Shown one piece after another: positions 50,901 to 61,419 of a stretch of DNA of 64,000 nucleotides. Source of the DNA: Paludibacterium denitrificans (lineage in GTDB: Bacteria; Pseudomonadota; Gammaproteobacteria; Burkholderiales; Chromobacteriaceae); contig NZ_WLYX01000002.1 of the NCBI RefSeq assembly GCF_009707705.1, positions 118,687 through 182,686 of the forward strand, in the 5' to 3' direction. The translations under genes and the position numbers were made by a program. Within the stretch, counting starts at the first letter, position 1. Every line of letters begins with the position of its first letter. The notes below the pieces were generated by a model, which did not search any database, was not told the origin of the DNA, and worked only from the letters and a program-made list of their open reading frames with translations.

Positions 50901-51387
50901 GCTGATGACGGCGCTGGGCAAATTCCTCTTTCGCCCGCTCAAGACGAGCGTTGATGTTGTCCAGTGCTTTTGTTTCCCGCATAGCTGCCACACCGTGCGC
51001 GAAGCTGGCGGGTAGGTAGCTGTCGAGTTTGGGCCGACCCAGTTCATCTACCACGAATGCGGCCAGCCAACCGTTACCAGTTACGCGTTGGCGTTCCTGC
51101 TCGCTTAGGTCGCGGTCCGGAAGGAGGCTCTTGAGCAACAGTCGAGATAGATCCTCCGTGTCAGCGACCCCCAGATAGACGACGTGCACGTAGCCAAACT
51201 TGTCTGTGGGTATGAATTCGGCTTGCCGCCAAGGTAGGGTATTTCTACGTGAGTTACGGCACCGTAGCGTGGAGATTTTCGTTAGGTCGTTGGAATCTCG
51301 GGAGGTAGGGGCGGCCGGGATATTGAAAATCTCTAGGTCGCGCCAAAAGCGCAGGATACGTATGGGTTCGTCGTTTGTGGAGCTCAA
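47985..51387 (-). pseudogene. Large SF1 (Upf1/Dna2-like) helicase with coiled-coil insert, frameshifted
   Basis: About 1,130 residues over several frames, from TTG 51387 (SSTNDEPIRILRFWRDLEIF). Walker A would read GVNGPPGTGKTT at about 50390, but one extra G in the CCCC run at 50379-50382 turns it to GPPGNWQD. After a 250-residue coiled-coil insert (AEKAAQHIDDEQSRLSSLLA and on) come Walker B (GWLLIDEAGQATPQSA), VIVGDPLQIEPVF, RTHRRCDDPMFSVAN, VYVISPFRKIAQ, VHTFQGKEAHIVFLVLG and NVAVTRAQCRLYVIGD. Gap to the VPA1262-type gene is about 50 bp, so one transcript is expected. Confidence 0.8.
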
Positions 51388-51561
51388 GTTTGGATCTCAC
51401 CGTTCAAATCGGAGCATATGCTTTTACGTTTTATCTGCAAAATTGCTAAATTATATTATTGAAATGACATATGTTATAAGGGTATCCTGTTAGGTGCTGA
51501 ACTGTCCCGTTTTTCATGAAATACGAGTTGTGCTGTGCCATTTTGGGCCAGCTTCTCATTC
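51388..51561 (-). promoter_or_regulatory. Spacer between exoribonuclease and helicase genes
   Basis: 174 bp, A+T-rich near 51425-51480 with AATATAATTT on the minus strand, a possible internal promoter for the helicase gene. Confidence 0.35.
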
Positions 51562-52059
51562 CTAACTAGGGTCGTCCCGCCTGCGTTTGTCCATCCAAGC
51601 TAACCAACCCGCTCTGTGGGCATGAGCATCGTGTAGGGCATGATGCCATGGCCGATCTGGTTGATCGTGATAAGAGCTCACAGCTTGGTCGAAAACCGTC
51701 GTATCGATCAGCGGGCGTAAGTCGAACCAGCCTACCAAGTTAGTTGGCCACGGCCTGCCGATTACTGCGCCCAATACCTCACGGTCATAAGAGCTATCGC
51801 AAGCTATCGTAATTTTTCTTGGCAGCGTGTCGAACCAGCTGCGTAACCGATCCGGTAGGTCGATCTTCTTGACCATTGCACCATGTGTCTGGCCCAACAG
51901 GGGCCAGACTGTTGTGCGTACGAAGTTGTTGCAGCGATCACGGTCGAAGTCCTCTAGCTCCACGTAGAAAACGTGCTGACCGTCCTCGGACACCATGCCG
52001 ATGCTGATCAGCTCGCGGTCGTCGAAATCGGCAAACTCAGTATCGAGAAAAATCAACAT
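51562..52059 (-). CDS. DEDDh 3'-5' exoribonuclease (Rv2179c-like)
   Basis: Intact. ATG 52059 overlaps the stop of the truncated gene upstream (7-bp overlap), and GGAGAAGGAG lies before it. MLIFLDTEFADFDDRELISI holds the D-x-E site, TIACDSSYDREVLGAVIG the third Asp, and RPWHHALHDAHAHRAGW the His/Asp box. 165 residues, the family norm. Family members trim RNA 3' overhangs. First intact gene of the exoribonuclease-helicase-VPA1262 set; a decayed paralogue sits at 29107-29602. Confidence 0.85.
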   Translation of the reverse strand: MLIFLDTEFADFDDRELISIGMVSEDGQHVFYVELEDFDRDRCNNFVRTTVWPLLGQTHGAMVKKIDLPDRLRSWFDTLPRKITIACDSSYDREVLGAVIGRPWPTNLVGWFDLRPLIDTTVFDQAVSSYHDQPDRPWHHALHDAHAHRAGWLAWMDKRRRDDPS

Positions 52060-52258
52060 ATTTGGTCTCCTTCTCCGAGTACATTGCACGATAAATCTCT
52101 TTGGACGTCATCCCCAAAAAGTTGGGCTTGCTGCCTCTGAAATGCCTCGACATCGGAACGCAAGAAAAGATAAGTCGTTCCCCCGTCGACCTCAGGACCT
52201 GTTACGGGCCATACCCCTCGGTTGATCAGCGCACGGGCAGCAGACTTCCTCCCGTACC
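52053..52258 (-). pseudogene. 3' part of a small DNA-binding-like gene, cut by IS3 remnant
   Basis: Reads RYGRKSAARALINRGVWPVT, GPEVDGGTTYLFLRSDVEAF then QRQQAQLFGDD to a TGA that overlaps the exoribonuclease ATG. The layout (short helix-turn-helix, 'R..GV.P....G....F...DV') recalls MerR/excisionase-type helices. The 5' part is missing where the IS3 remnant begins. It may have been the regulator of the system behind it. Confidence 0.5.
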
Positions 52259-52265
52259 GGAGCTA

Positions 52266-52389
52266 TGAGGGAGGCGCGTACGGATGTATTTGATTACATC
52301 CGCTTTTACAATCACCAACGACGTCATTCGACCCCGGGGTATGTCACCCCGGTTGAATACGAGCGACGTCGCTTAGTGCTGAGTGCTTA
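52266..52389 (+). pseudogene. IS3-family OrfB C-terminus
   Basis: MREARTDVFDYIRFYNHQRR, HSTPGYVTPVEYERRRLVLS, stop TAA; the classical end of an IS3-family transposase. Followed by GTCCACGGAGAGCGGGACA, the probable IS end. Confidence 0.8.
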
Positions 52390-53883
52390 ACCCGCTGTCC
52401 ACGGAGAGCGGGACATACCAGTGTCATGCTACCGAGTGCGATAGACACTCGTGATTGTAGGTCCATATCCAGTCTTACCAGTGGCACCACTTTCACCCGA
52501 TGCCGATGACCGTACTCGAGAAATTCGAGCCATCGAATATTCTTGCGCGCGTGTTCACGAACTTCTGATTCGCACCGCCGAGAAGGCTAAATAGATGGCT
52601 TTAGCCAGAGTATTGCTTGCCAAAGAGTGTTCTTAAATAAACTCGTGGCGTTGTGGGTTCTTACTCCCATAACGGGCTAATGCAGCCATCTGCGGAAACT
52701 CCCAGATCCAGCGTGTTGAATATTAGCGTCAACACGAGCGCCGCCCTTATTGCATTGCGTAAGGGCTCAAATTTCAGCTTTTTCCGCTTGGCAGGCGGTT
52801 CTCCCCAACACCGTTGGCGTCCCCATGAGGGCGACCCAGCATTCCGTTGCGAGGTTAGCTAGGAATGCACGATGAGATGCGCAGCGTTGCGTATCAGTTG
52901 GGAGTTAGCGTCAATGTTTTTTGGTGGTATGTCTGCTGTATAGCAGAAGATGACTGTCGTTCAATCCTGCAGCTTTGACGCACGCCGTAGAGGGGATGAA
53001 CCCTATGTGCGTGGCACGACACGAATCCATCAGCCTAACGATGGATGGTTTGCGCTGGAGCGCTAGAGGTTACTTACAGGTTAAGGCGAGCGCTTGACTC
53101 GCTACGAGGCTCAAACTTCGAGCACTGATCGTGATCTGGATTTTCGGGTTGTTATATATACGTGTCAAGCTGTTTTCTGCGTTCGGAAATTTCCGTTAGT
53201 ATGCCGTTAGTATCCGAAACCACCCGGAAAGCCGCATCAGTAAAGAGTCCACGCGCTCCTCTGTATCCGAAAACAACCTAAAAATCGGTTCCGCCTATGG
53301 CAAAAAAACCGATCAATGAGTTTTAATATTGGTCTAGGGGGCGCCTCATCTGTTTACCCGGAGCGCGACAAGCCCCGCCGTTCAAGGCGGGGAAGGATAG
53401 CGCGGACGCCGTAGCCGTCTTTGCCTTTCAGTGTGGTGTCTGCTTTCGATGTACTAGCGCACGATGGAAATCGGTGCTCCACCACAGAATGAGGCGAAGC
53501 AGGACGGCGATCACTGCACGCCTTTCCGGTAGCGTTTCTGGATATCTGGCCGTTCCTTGCGCAGCGAGAGGGCGGGGGAGGATGTCAAAGATGAAATGTC
53601 CAACTTAAGGAGAGGTTGTTGCGAAATACGTCCAGACTTATCGGTTCTTGATAGAGTTTGCGTTATGAAAAGGTCTTAGCCGGAAAAATAGCGGTAAAAA
53701 TGCGGAATACGTCCGTAAATAGTGCATTACTCTAAATCAACTGCAATTACCCGGTCGTTGTTGCTAATCCGCGGTTGGCACACTATCAAAAAAGGCCAGT
53801 TTTGGTTGACTGGCATGAGGGTGAGGGCACCCTATCGAACACACGAGAAGACGCCGCGCTCCCCTTAAAAGTTCTGGTCGAAA
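52390..53883. other. IS debris, no gene
   Basis: At 52435-52480 the minus strand keeps WIWTYNHE of another IS3 OrfB. CCCCGCC gttcaa GGCGGGG followed by AAGGAT near 53374-53397 resembles an IS200/IS605-type right end. Duplicated CGTTAGTAT near 53195-53212. No coding frame is supported. Confidence 0.45.
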
Positions 53884-55061
53884 TTAATCACCCATTACGC
53901 AGTTTCTACCATTTTCCTTGGCGCGATAAAGTGCCTTATCGGCTTCGGATAAGCCAAGAATCGATTGATTCGTTGGCCTTTATTTGTGCAACGCCGAATG
54001 AGGCTGTAATCGTCAAAGGTCGAGGATGCTCTAGCAGAGGCGTACTTGCCAAATAACCACGTATGCGTTCGGCAAGACTCAGTGCAGAGGGCAATTCTGT
54101 CATCGGCAAGATCAGCAAGAATTCTTCGCCTCCATAGCGTCCGAAAGTATCGCCTAATCGTATTTGCGACTCCGTCCGCTTACTGAAGACAACCAGTACC
54201 TCATCGCCCGAGGCATGCCCAAACTGGTCGTTGACCTGTTTGAACCGATCGATATCCATCAGAACGATGCTGCATGGATTGCCATGACGCCTAAAAAGAT
54301 CTAGTTGTTGCTTCAATTGAGCAACGATGAAATGCCGGTTGTACAGGTCAGTCAAACTGTCGTGAGTGGCAGTAACACTGAGCTGTCTATTGAGCTCATC
54401 AAGCTCATTGTTCCGCATTTCCAGTTGTAGGGAGATTCGTCGATTCAACACTAACTGTTTCGCACCATCGACGAACTGTTGGTAAGCATCCCACCCAAAT
54501 TGGAGTATGACCAGCAGCAGTATGGTCGAGCCAGTAGCCAGCTTGATATAGATCGGGTCGCCCAACCAGAAGTAATAGCAGATCGGGATTATGAGTACGC
54601 AGAAGGTAAAACCAAACGAGGTACGAAATGAAGGGGCCGTATTGACGATGCCTTATGGCGGAAACGGCAACCAACACCACCAAGATGGTCATGTCGTAAA
54701 CCAAGGAATCTGGCCCCGCCACATGGAAGAAAATTACGGCGGACCCCCAGCACAATCCCTGCAAGGAACGAAGGGCGATCTGCAAGTTGTGCCAATAGGT
54801 TATCTGCTGGTTGTGGAGTGGGCGCTTTATCAGACTCGAAGTTAGAACGAAGGTAATGACATCTGGCAAAGTATTGATGATGATTCAGGCCAGCACGAGC
54901 TTCGCCGCCACGACATCGTGTACCAGCCAGAAGACGAATCCTGTGCCTATCGGCGACAACATCGTTGCCTTGCGAGCACGCTCAAACAGAGCAGTCAGGC
55001 AAATAGTGTCAACCTCCAATTGATCTTCCCGGGTGAGGGTGACCGTTGGTTTCTTGTCCAT
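53884..55061 (-). pseudogene. Membrane-bound GGDEF diguanylate cyclase, frameshifted
   Basis: ATG 55061 gives MDKKPTVTLTREDQLEVDTI. Several hydrophobic segments follow in a second frame (TFVLTSSLI, MTILVVLVAVSAI, FISYLVWFYLL). The cytoplasmic part has a short coiled coil (LEMRNNELDELNRQLSVTAT) and THDSLTDLYNRHFI, DIDRFKQVNDQFGHASGDEV, FGRYGGEEFLLIL: an intact GGEEF site without an inhibitory RxxD five residues upstream (RLGDTFGRYGGEEF has RLGD, so it may be present). End ADKALYRAKENGRN after a shift near 53960. Confidence 0.75.
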
Positions 55062-55500
55062 TTTTGTTGATTCTTTGACTGTCCCGTCCCCTGTAGGCAA
55101 TCCTGCCCTATGCCGACAGGCACTGGAAATAGAACACCATCGGCACGAACAGGTCTCTGAAGAGGTATTGCGTGCGCTGCACGTCGCCGTGTCGGCCATC
55201 CAAATGCTTGTGCTCTCGATTTCACAGCACGAGCAAGGTTTGGCTGAGCGGACAACCGGTCTGGTTGGATCTTTGATTGTCCCCGACCACTATTGAATGA
55301 GTGGCCAGAGCCCCCCTACATTAGGAATATCTGCAAGTCGATAGTCAAGTTGAAAGCGATGCCATGCTACTTCCCGCGTGAGTCGTACGGACAATGTCGC
55401 TGTGCTTGAGAACGGCTAGGTTGAAAGTGGCACGCGTGGGTCGATCGCTACGAATGCCCACAGCGATCCCATCACGCAGTGACGAACCGGTTACCTTCCA
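55062..55500. other. Gene-poor stretch
   Basis: CCTGTAGGCAATCCTGCCCT at 55091 duplicates 43794. A plus-strand helical reading at 55120-55296 (EEVLRALHVAVSAIQMLVLS) has no start signal or known relative. Confidence 0.3.
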
Positions 55501-58500
55501 TCAGAATTCAAGAAGGTCGTTCGGTCGCCCGACATGGGTACCTTCCAGTGCAGCGATCTGCGACTGCGCGTAAGCGACTGGGGACGCACCACTGAAGACA
55601 AGCCAGACACAAGCTCAGGATCGGTCACGGACGTGAACCGAGCCATGTCAGCGAGGTTCTCCCGTGCGAGCGCTACACGCTTCAGATGCTTTTTGAGTTT
55701 GTCCGGTTTGCCATTTATGTCATCGCCTTGGTACTCGGCGAGCTGGGAGGCGACTTCCGAGTAGTTTCGGGTAAGTGAAAGATCCTTGCATTCGATTATG
55801 AGCACCTGATTGCGGTCCGGGCGCCAAGCGAGAAGATCGATGTCGCCGTGGTCTGTTGACAGTTTTCGCCTTAAGACTTCCGGAAAGCCGATGCCGCGCC
55901 GGACAGTCCATCCAGCGTCACGGAGTCCACTTTCCAAGGTCTTTTCGAAGGTGTGTCCTTCCCGAGCTTCCCCCAACCAGTCGTCCCGCATCCCTTCCGT
56001 ACGGAAGAACTCTCGTTTGAGCCTCCCAGTATGCGCCCCTTCGAAGACGTACCGCAGGGACGTGCGTAGGAGCCCGGGCGCTACGATCACCAACGGGTCA
56101 TGGCTTTCGTCCATCTGCAACAAGGGGCGAGCAACAACCGATAGGCGCCGCCCAAACCGCCAAGGATAGATATCTGAAAGGTCAAAGCCGCTTGGCACCT
56201 CATCCCACTTCGAGCGCGTTCTGAGCACGAACTGGTCGAGGAACGCGCCAGCGATGTTATCGTCGAGCCCAGCCGATTTGCCAACGACCTCTAGTTGGCT
56301 CCTTTTCATCTCGAAAATCGCCGAGTGTTGCTCCATGCCGATTTGCTCGAGTGCATCAATGAAGCGGAGACCTTCTTCGAGCGTAAAGCCCATCTCAGCC
56401 TTCCAGAAAGCAAGGAAGGACATGGTCTCGTCATCGATCTTGGCGTCGTCAGCACGGTCTGCCTTGTCGTTCTCGTCTTCCGCCTCGCCAGTCTTTGCGT
56501 AGTGCCGCTCGAATCGTGCAGCATGCGCTTCGAACCGTTCGTTGGTCGCCTTCGAAAGTAGGGGCTCGAGCACCATTTCCCAAGCTCGTCGCGGAAGATA
56601 AGGTCACCTGTGGGCGAGATGCCGACAACGGCTTAAGCAGCGCGCCGAAGCGCACCGCATCCGACATGCCACCGATGCGAAAGAGCAGTGACGCGCGTGC
56701 AAGGAGCCGACCGAGTGCCATGTCGGAGGGCTCAATCCCACCGTCTGGGGGGGCACACGCAGATGGCCAGTTCGATGATCAGCCGGGATGTGAGTGCCGC
56801 CCCGGCAAAACGTCCCAATTGATTGGCAATCGTCGCCTCGACACCCCTCCTCACCAGCATGCAGGCCGAGGACCGCTGCGGCCGTGCGGTGCCAGTGGTT
56901 CTGGTCTTTGCGTGCCCGCTCGCAGTTCTCAAGAAGACGCATGAGAGTCTTCTTGCGATCAAAGCGGGAAAGTTCGCCCTGCATGTCACGGAGGAGCACA
57001 TCCACCACGTCGTTGAGGAGCCTCCCGACCGCCTTCTTGCCTTCGTACCGTGTTGGTGCGCTCTACTGCAACTGCACGCCACCCGAGCTCAATCCTGGGC
57101 CGCACCCGACTCGACGTTCTCGATGGTCAAAAGACTTCGGGTCAGCGAGCTACCCACATAGTCACTGAAGTCGAACGTCTGCATGAGGTGGAAGCTGCGC
57201 GCTGTGTCATTGGGAACAGCCATCTGCTCAACGGCGATTGCCTTGTCGACTGGTGAATCGATCCGAAGAAGAGTAGAGAATGCGGTGCTGAGTGCGCGTA
57301 CAAGAGCACGTTCTGCACGGTTGTCCGGCGCACGAAAACCAGCAAGATACCCGTCCCTCGAGTACTACCCGAAGCGCCCCCTGTTCACGGATACGTTCGA
57401 GTCGCCAGAAGGTGTTCAGATCACGGGGAACTGCCTCCGTCTCGAATCGGCCGATGTCGTCGCCATCCGAAAAATGTAGGTAGACCTTAACGGATTTTCT
57501 GGTCGTCGTCCCACTAAACGTTTCCAGTGCCTCGCCAATCCGCCCAAGCCATACGTGTACCATTTTGGTAAGTTCGACTTGGAGCTTACTGATCTTGCAT
57601 GCTGGGGGCTTCAATCGTCACCCACAGATTGCTTTGTCCTTCATACACACAGGTCAGACGTTGGGCGTCAAGCTCATCGATGGACGCGTAGCATTTGCGT
57701 TCGCTTTCGGTCGGGAAAAATCCTCCGCTGACGGCCGCATTACCCGGTGCCACTTGCCACTGTTGTCTTGGGTACTATGCCGGTCATATCCCGTGTCTGC
57801 TGCCATGCGTACGTCACGGAGCAGATTAGTCGGAATCATCAGCATCAGCGGACTCTCCGGCGTGATACGCCCCTCCGGCAACTCGCCGTGGGGCACCATG
57901 TGGCCGTCATTGCTACGAACCCAGCCAAGAAGGTTGAGGATGCCATTAACGTTAATGAGTTGCACACCGGCTCGTGCAATTATCTCTTTCGCGTCCTGTA
58001 CACGCCAGAAGGCAAGCGGGGACATCTCAGATAGAGACCCAATGCGGACAAAATCCGCACTAGACATAAACTCGAACTGCCATCCCTCGGGCAACTGCTG
58101 GGGTACCGTGCCGACAAAGCCCGCACCCCAGCCACAACCGACGCGCACGATTAGGCCACGCTGAAAGCCAGTTGGTTGGCCAAATCAACGCTGTTCTTTA
58201 CAACCCAGGTGTCAAGGAAATTCGCGGTCTCCTCATCAAGCCTGACCATGCCGCTGAAACCTGTACTTGGGTGCTGCTGCATGGGGGGCAAGACGAATTG
58301 GAGCATCATAAAGTGCCCCACATCGACCGAGGAGGTGACGAGCGCCGATCTAGTCATCTTGTACTGCTGCCGGGACACCCGCAACCGTCCGCCGCTGCCG
58401 AAGACCGGCATTTCGAAAAAGGTGCGAGAGTACGCATTGGCCAGCGCCTTGTCGAGGTTACTCAACTCTCCCATCCGCATGGCGAATGCCATCACCGCAT

Positions 58501-59336
58501 GGCGAAGAGCGATGGAAAGGGCTGTGGGCAGAACGACGACAAGACCCTCCCGCGTTTGGAGCAGTGGCCGTTCCTCTAGCACTCCTGCCCCGTGCACCCG
58601 GCTGCCAAGAGTGGAAATCTGTGTGTGGTCGAGAATGAAGAGAGCAAGATCTGCGACTGCCACGCCCGCCGCTTTTAGCACGCCATTGGTCAACATGACA
58701 CGTGAGCGGAGCACGTCCGCATCAAGATCGCCGGTCTCAAGTGAGTCGGTGGTGTTTTGACCACCGTGCTCGAAACGGTGGAGATCAGAGCGAGCACAGA
58801 CGACGTCCGAAAGGCGAAGGAGTGCCTGAACGGCGCGCTTGAGCGGGCGATAGCGGCCTAACATCCGGCATGTCGAAGACAATGTCGACCATCAGCTGTG
58901 TATAAAAGCCTGCTGCCTCCCACACCCCTTCTAGTACCCGGTAATCCCCCCTCTCGTTCTCAACAAGGGAGACGAACACATCTTCTGCGGGGTCCTCCCC
59001 ACTGACACTGTTCGACGCGCCGATGGCTGCATACCATCGCCGTGCATCGTCGACCGTAGCGGCCTGCTGGCCCTTACAGTAAATGAGGGCAAGGACAGCG
59101 AGAAACTCAAGTCGCAAGCACTCGGACTGATGTGCGGGGAGGGTGAGAAGGCTGGCAAGCAAAGCCACTGTGCCGTCCCGTTCGAAGCTGGCGAGCTCGG
59201 CGACAAGTCCAGTGTTGTCCTTCGCGATATCATCGAACGACCACTCAGAGTTTGCCCAAGCGACCTGCTCGGACATTGTCTCAAGAAAAGAATGCCAATC
59301 CGGCGAAGGGAGGTGCTCGTTCAAGTGGAACTCCAA
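55501..59336 (-). pseudogene. Very large protein with C-terminal PD-(D/E)XK nuclease, frameshifted
   Basis: Six or more frame pieces line up from ATG 59336 ([20 protein letters not shown]) to TGA 55501, about 1,275 residues. The N-terminal two thirds are helical and unrecognised (ESGDLDADVLRSR-like, [40 protein letters not shown]). The last 200 residues hold [40 protein letters not shown] followed by [11 protein letters not shown]-(x)n-E-C-K, a restriction-endonuclease-like active site, with the true end [15 protein letters not shown] single-gene defence or DNA-processing nuclease is plausible. Confidence 0.6.
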
Positions 59337-59680
59337 GCAAGATGATTGTGCTAGCTCGACTTTACGTGAGGCAGCAATCAGGGAACTGGGGCAATTTAAA
59401 GTTGGCCAGACGGTGGCCCCCAGCTTACTAGGGGGTCATTGTAACCCTTTGGCATAAATGCCCGCAAAGGCCAAACCGCCGCCTGCTCACTAGAAACAGA
59501 CTGATCGACAGCCGAAACGGGCTGTTTTTCCATCAGAAACAGGCGGCTTTCCTCCAGAACCAGTCTTATCTTACAGCCCACCGGGACTGGGATAGACCAG
59601 ATTGACGTTGGCATTCTCACCGGTCGCGATAAGCAAATCTGGGCCCCCCATTCTTCAGGGCATCCAGTTAGACCATTCAA
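59337..59680. other. Gene-free stretch
   Basis: Holds the upstream region of the large nuclease gene, a terminator (59508) and the repeat copy TTGACGTTGGCATT...CGATAAGCAA (59603-59636). Confidence 0.4.
59508..59529 (+). terminator. Small intrinsic terminator
   Basis: ACAGCC/GGCTGT stem, 6-nt loop, then TTTT. No gene ends immediately before it, so its owner is unknown. Confidence 0.5.
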
Positions 59681-60088
59681 TTGAAACATTCAACATCTGC
59701 TCTCCCAAGTAATGACTGGCTGCATTTGGCCGAGAACTGTCAATCTCGCGCAATGGCATCGTCAGCCGCTTCGACCGAAGAGCGCTCAGCAAAGATAACC
59801 GGCGGTGATGCGGAGTTGGATGGAGGCATTTCCACGCGAATGCGTTGCGGATTTGGAATGCGAGATAGTGATGGCTTTCAGGTGCGAAGGCATGGCGGTT
59901 TTGAAGTAAGAATTACTGGCGGAATTGATGCGAATACTCAATTGAGTATTCGCATGAATACAGACACACGTTCGCATCCCAATGCTGACATCCAGTCGCA
60001 CTCCAAAACCGACTACCAATCACATCCCAAAGCCAGCATCGACTCGCACCAGAATACCGTCAGCCTAACTGTCGGCAATGTTGACTAG
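59681..60088 (+). CDS. Octapeptide-repeat hypothetical protein
   Basis: Open from TTG 59681 or ATG 59753 to TAG 60086-60088; the TAG belongs to the CTAG target of the IS that follows, so the stop predates the insertion. The C-terminal 75 residues repeat every eight: GFQVRRHG, GFEVRITG, GIDANTQL, then QSHSKTDY, QSHPKASI, DSHQNTVS. The DNA shows a 24-bp period. Pattern is compatible with a short beta-helix/beta-roll or adhesin-like stalk, but it could also be non-coding repeat DNA. No signal peptide. Confidence 0.4.
   Translation: MKHSTSALPSNDWLHLAENCQSRAMASSAASTEERSAKITGGDAELDGGISTRMRCGFGMRDSDGFQVRRHGGFEVRITGGIDANTQLSIRMNTDTRSHPNADIQSHSKTDYQSHPKASIDSHQNTVSLTVGNVD
59928..59955. repeat. Perfect 28-bp palindrome without loop
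   Basis: Left half ATGCGAATACTCAA, right half TTGAGTATTCGCAT. It lies at the midpoint of the octapeptide-repeat region. Confidence 0.85.
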
Positions 60089-61255
60089 GGAAGGTCTGAA
60101 CAAGTCCCGGCCTTCCCGTTAAAATTCATCATCCCACCGCACCGAGGAATGGCGATGAGCAAGCAGCTGAACTTCACTGATCTCGAACAGTCCACCAAGA
60201 AGAAACAGACCCGCCGCGAAATCTTCCCGCCGAAATGGACAAAGTCATGCCTTGGGACAAACTCGAGGCTGCCATCGAACCTTTCTACCCCAAACCCGGC
60301 AATGGCCGTCGTCCTTATCCCTTGTCCAGCATGCTGCGCATCTATTGCCTGCAGCAGTGGTATGCCTTGTCTGACCCGTCCATGGAAGATAGCTTGTACG
60401 AGATCGCCTCCATGCGGCATTTCGCGCAGATAACGATTGAAGCGGTTCCGGACGAGACCACCATGCTCCACTTCCGTCATCTACTGGGAAAGCACGCGCT
60501 CACCGAAACCCTGTTTCACACCATCAACCAGCATCTCGCCGCCAAAGGGCTGACGCTCAAACAAGGCACCATTGTCGATGCCACCCTGATCAATGCGCCC
60601 AGCTCCACCAAAATGCCAAGGGTGAGCGGGATCCAGACATGCACCAGACCAAGAAGGGCAACCAGTGGTACTTCGGCATGAAGGCCCACATTGGTGTGGA
60701 TGCGCAGTCAGGCCTCGGTTCATCACGTCCACACCACGCCTGCCAACGCAGCAGACGTCACAGAGGTCGACCACCTGCTGCACGGCCATGAAACGGATGT
60801 CTTTGCCGATGCTGGTTATGTCGGCGTGCACAAGCGTAAAGAGCATGAAAACCGTAATGTGAGTTGCTGGATTGCCATGCGTCCGGGTAAACGCAAAGTG
60901 CTGACCGACAGTGAGGATGATGGCTGGGCCAAGACCGTTGAAAAGGTCAAAGCCAAGATTCGGGCGAAGGTTGAGCATCCGTTTCGGGTCATCAAGCAGC
61001 AGTTTGGTTTCAGCAAAGTCAGATACAAAGGCCTCGCCAAAAACACGTCGCAGCTGTACATGCAGTTCGCACTATCCAATATCTGGCAGGCGAGAAAAGC
61101 GTTGCTGGCCTGAAATGCAAAGGCAAGGGCTGCATTCCCAGTGCCACCCGAATGCCCATTCATACCCATTGATGCCAAAATTGGTTTACTGCCAAGTCGG
61201 CCCATAGCCGGGATGTACTGTTGCTCAGCCAAATGCAGGCTTGTTCAGACCTTCC
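60089..61255 (+). mobile_element. IS5-family element (third type) with CTAG duplication
   Basis: Terminal repeats GGAAGGTCTGAACAAG at 60089 and its complement to 61255; CTAG duplicated at 60085-60088 and 61256-61259. 1,167 bp. CTAG is the favoured target of this IS5 branch. Confidence 0.95.
60149..61113 (+). pseudogene. IS5-family transposase (third type), frameshifted
   Basis: Starts at ATG 60149 ([20 protein letters not shown]), shifts near 60230 into [20 protein letters not shown], with [16 protein letters not shown] (first Asp). After another shift near 60620-60690, TDVFADAGYVGVHKRKEH (second Asp) and KVEHPFRVIKQQFGFSKVRY (Glu) complete the IS5 DDE set. Clean terminal repeats and duplication contrast with the broken frame. 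Confidence 0.85.
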
Positions 61256-61419
61256 CTAGCAAAGATGAGGGAGGGATTTGTGGCGCGGCCCCTAAGAAAA
61301 CCAACAAGGGAGGGGACTCCCTATGTTCGACGCGTAGAAGTAGAAGTGGATATTGCAGAACTCGAAAAATGGCTGTTTTCCTTAGGAAAGAAGCCATCAA
61401 AGTATCTAGTAAATGAGGA
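61256..61419. other. Short stretch right of the IS5 element
   Basis: A plus-strand frame at 61265-61412 (MREGFVARPLRKPTREGTPY, AELEKWLFSLGKKPSKYL) looks like a small basic protein with a GAGGGAGG site, but it runs into the antisense of the Fic gene. It may be a truncated small gene. Confidence 0.35.

Noticed and set aside
59681..60088. Truncation of the octapeptide-repeat ORF by the IS5 element
   Set aside because: The TAG stop is part of the CTAG target, so it existed before insertion.
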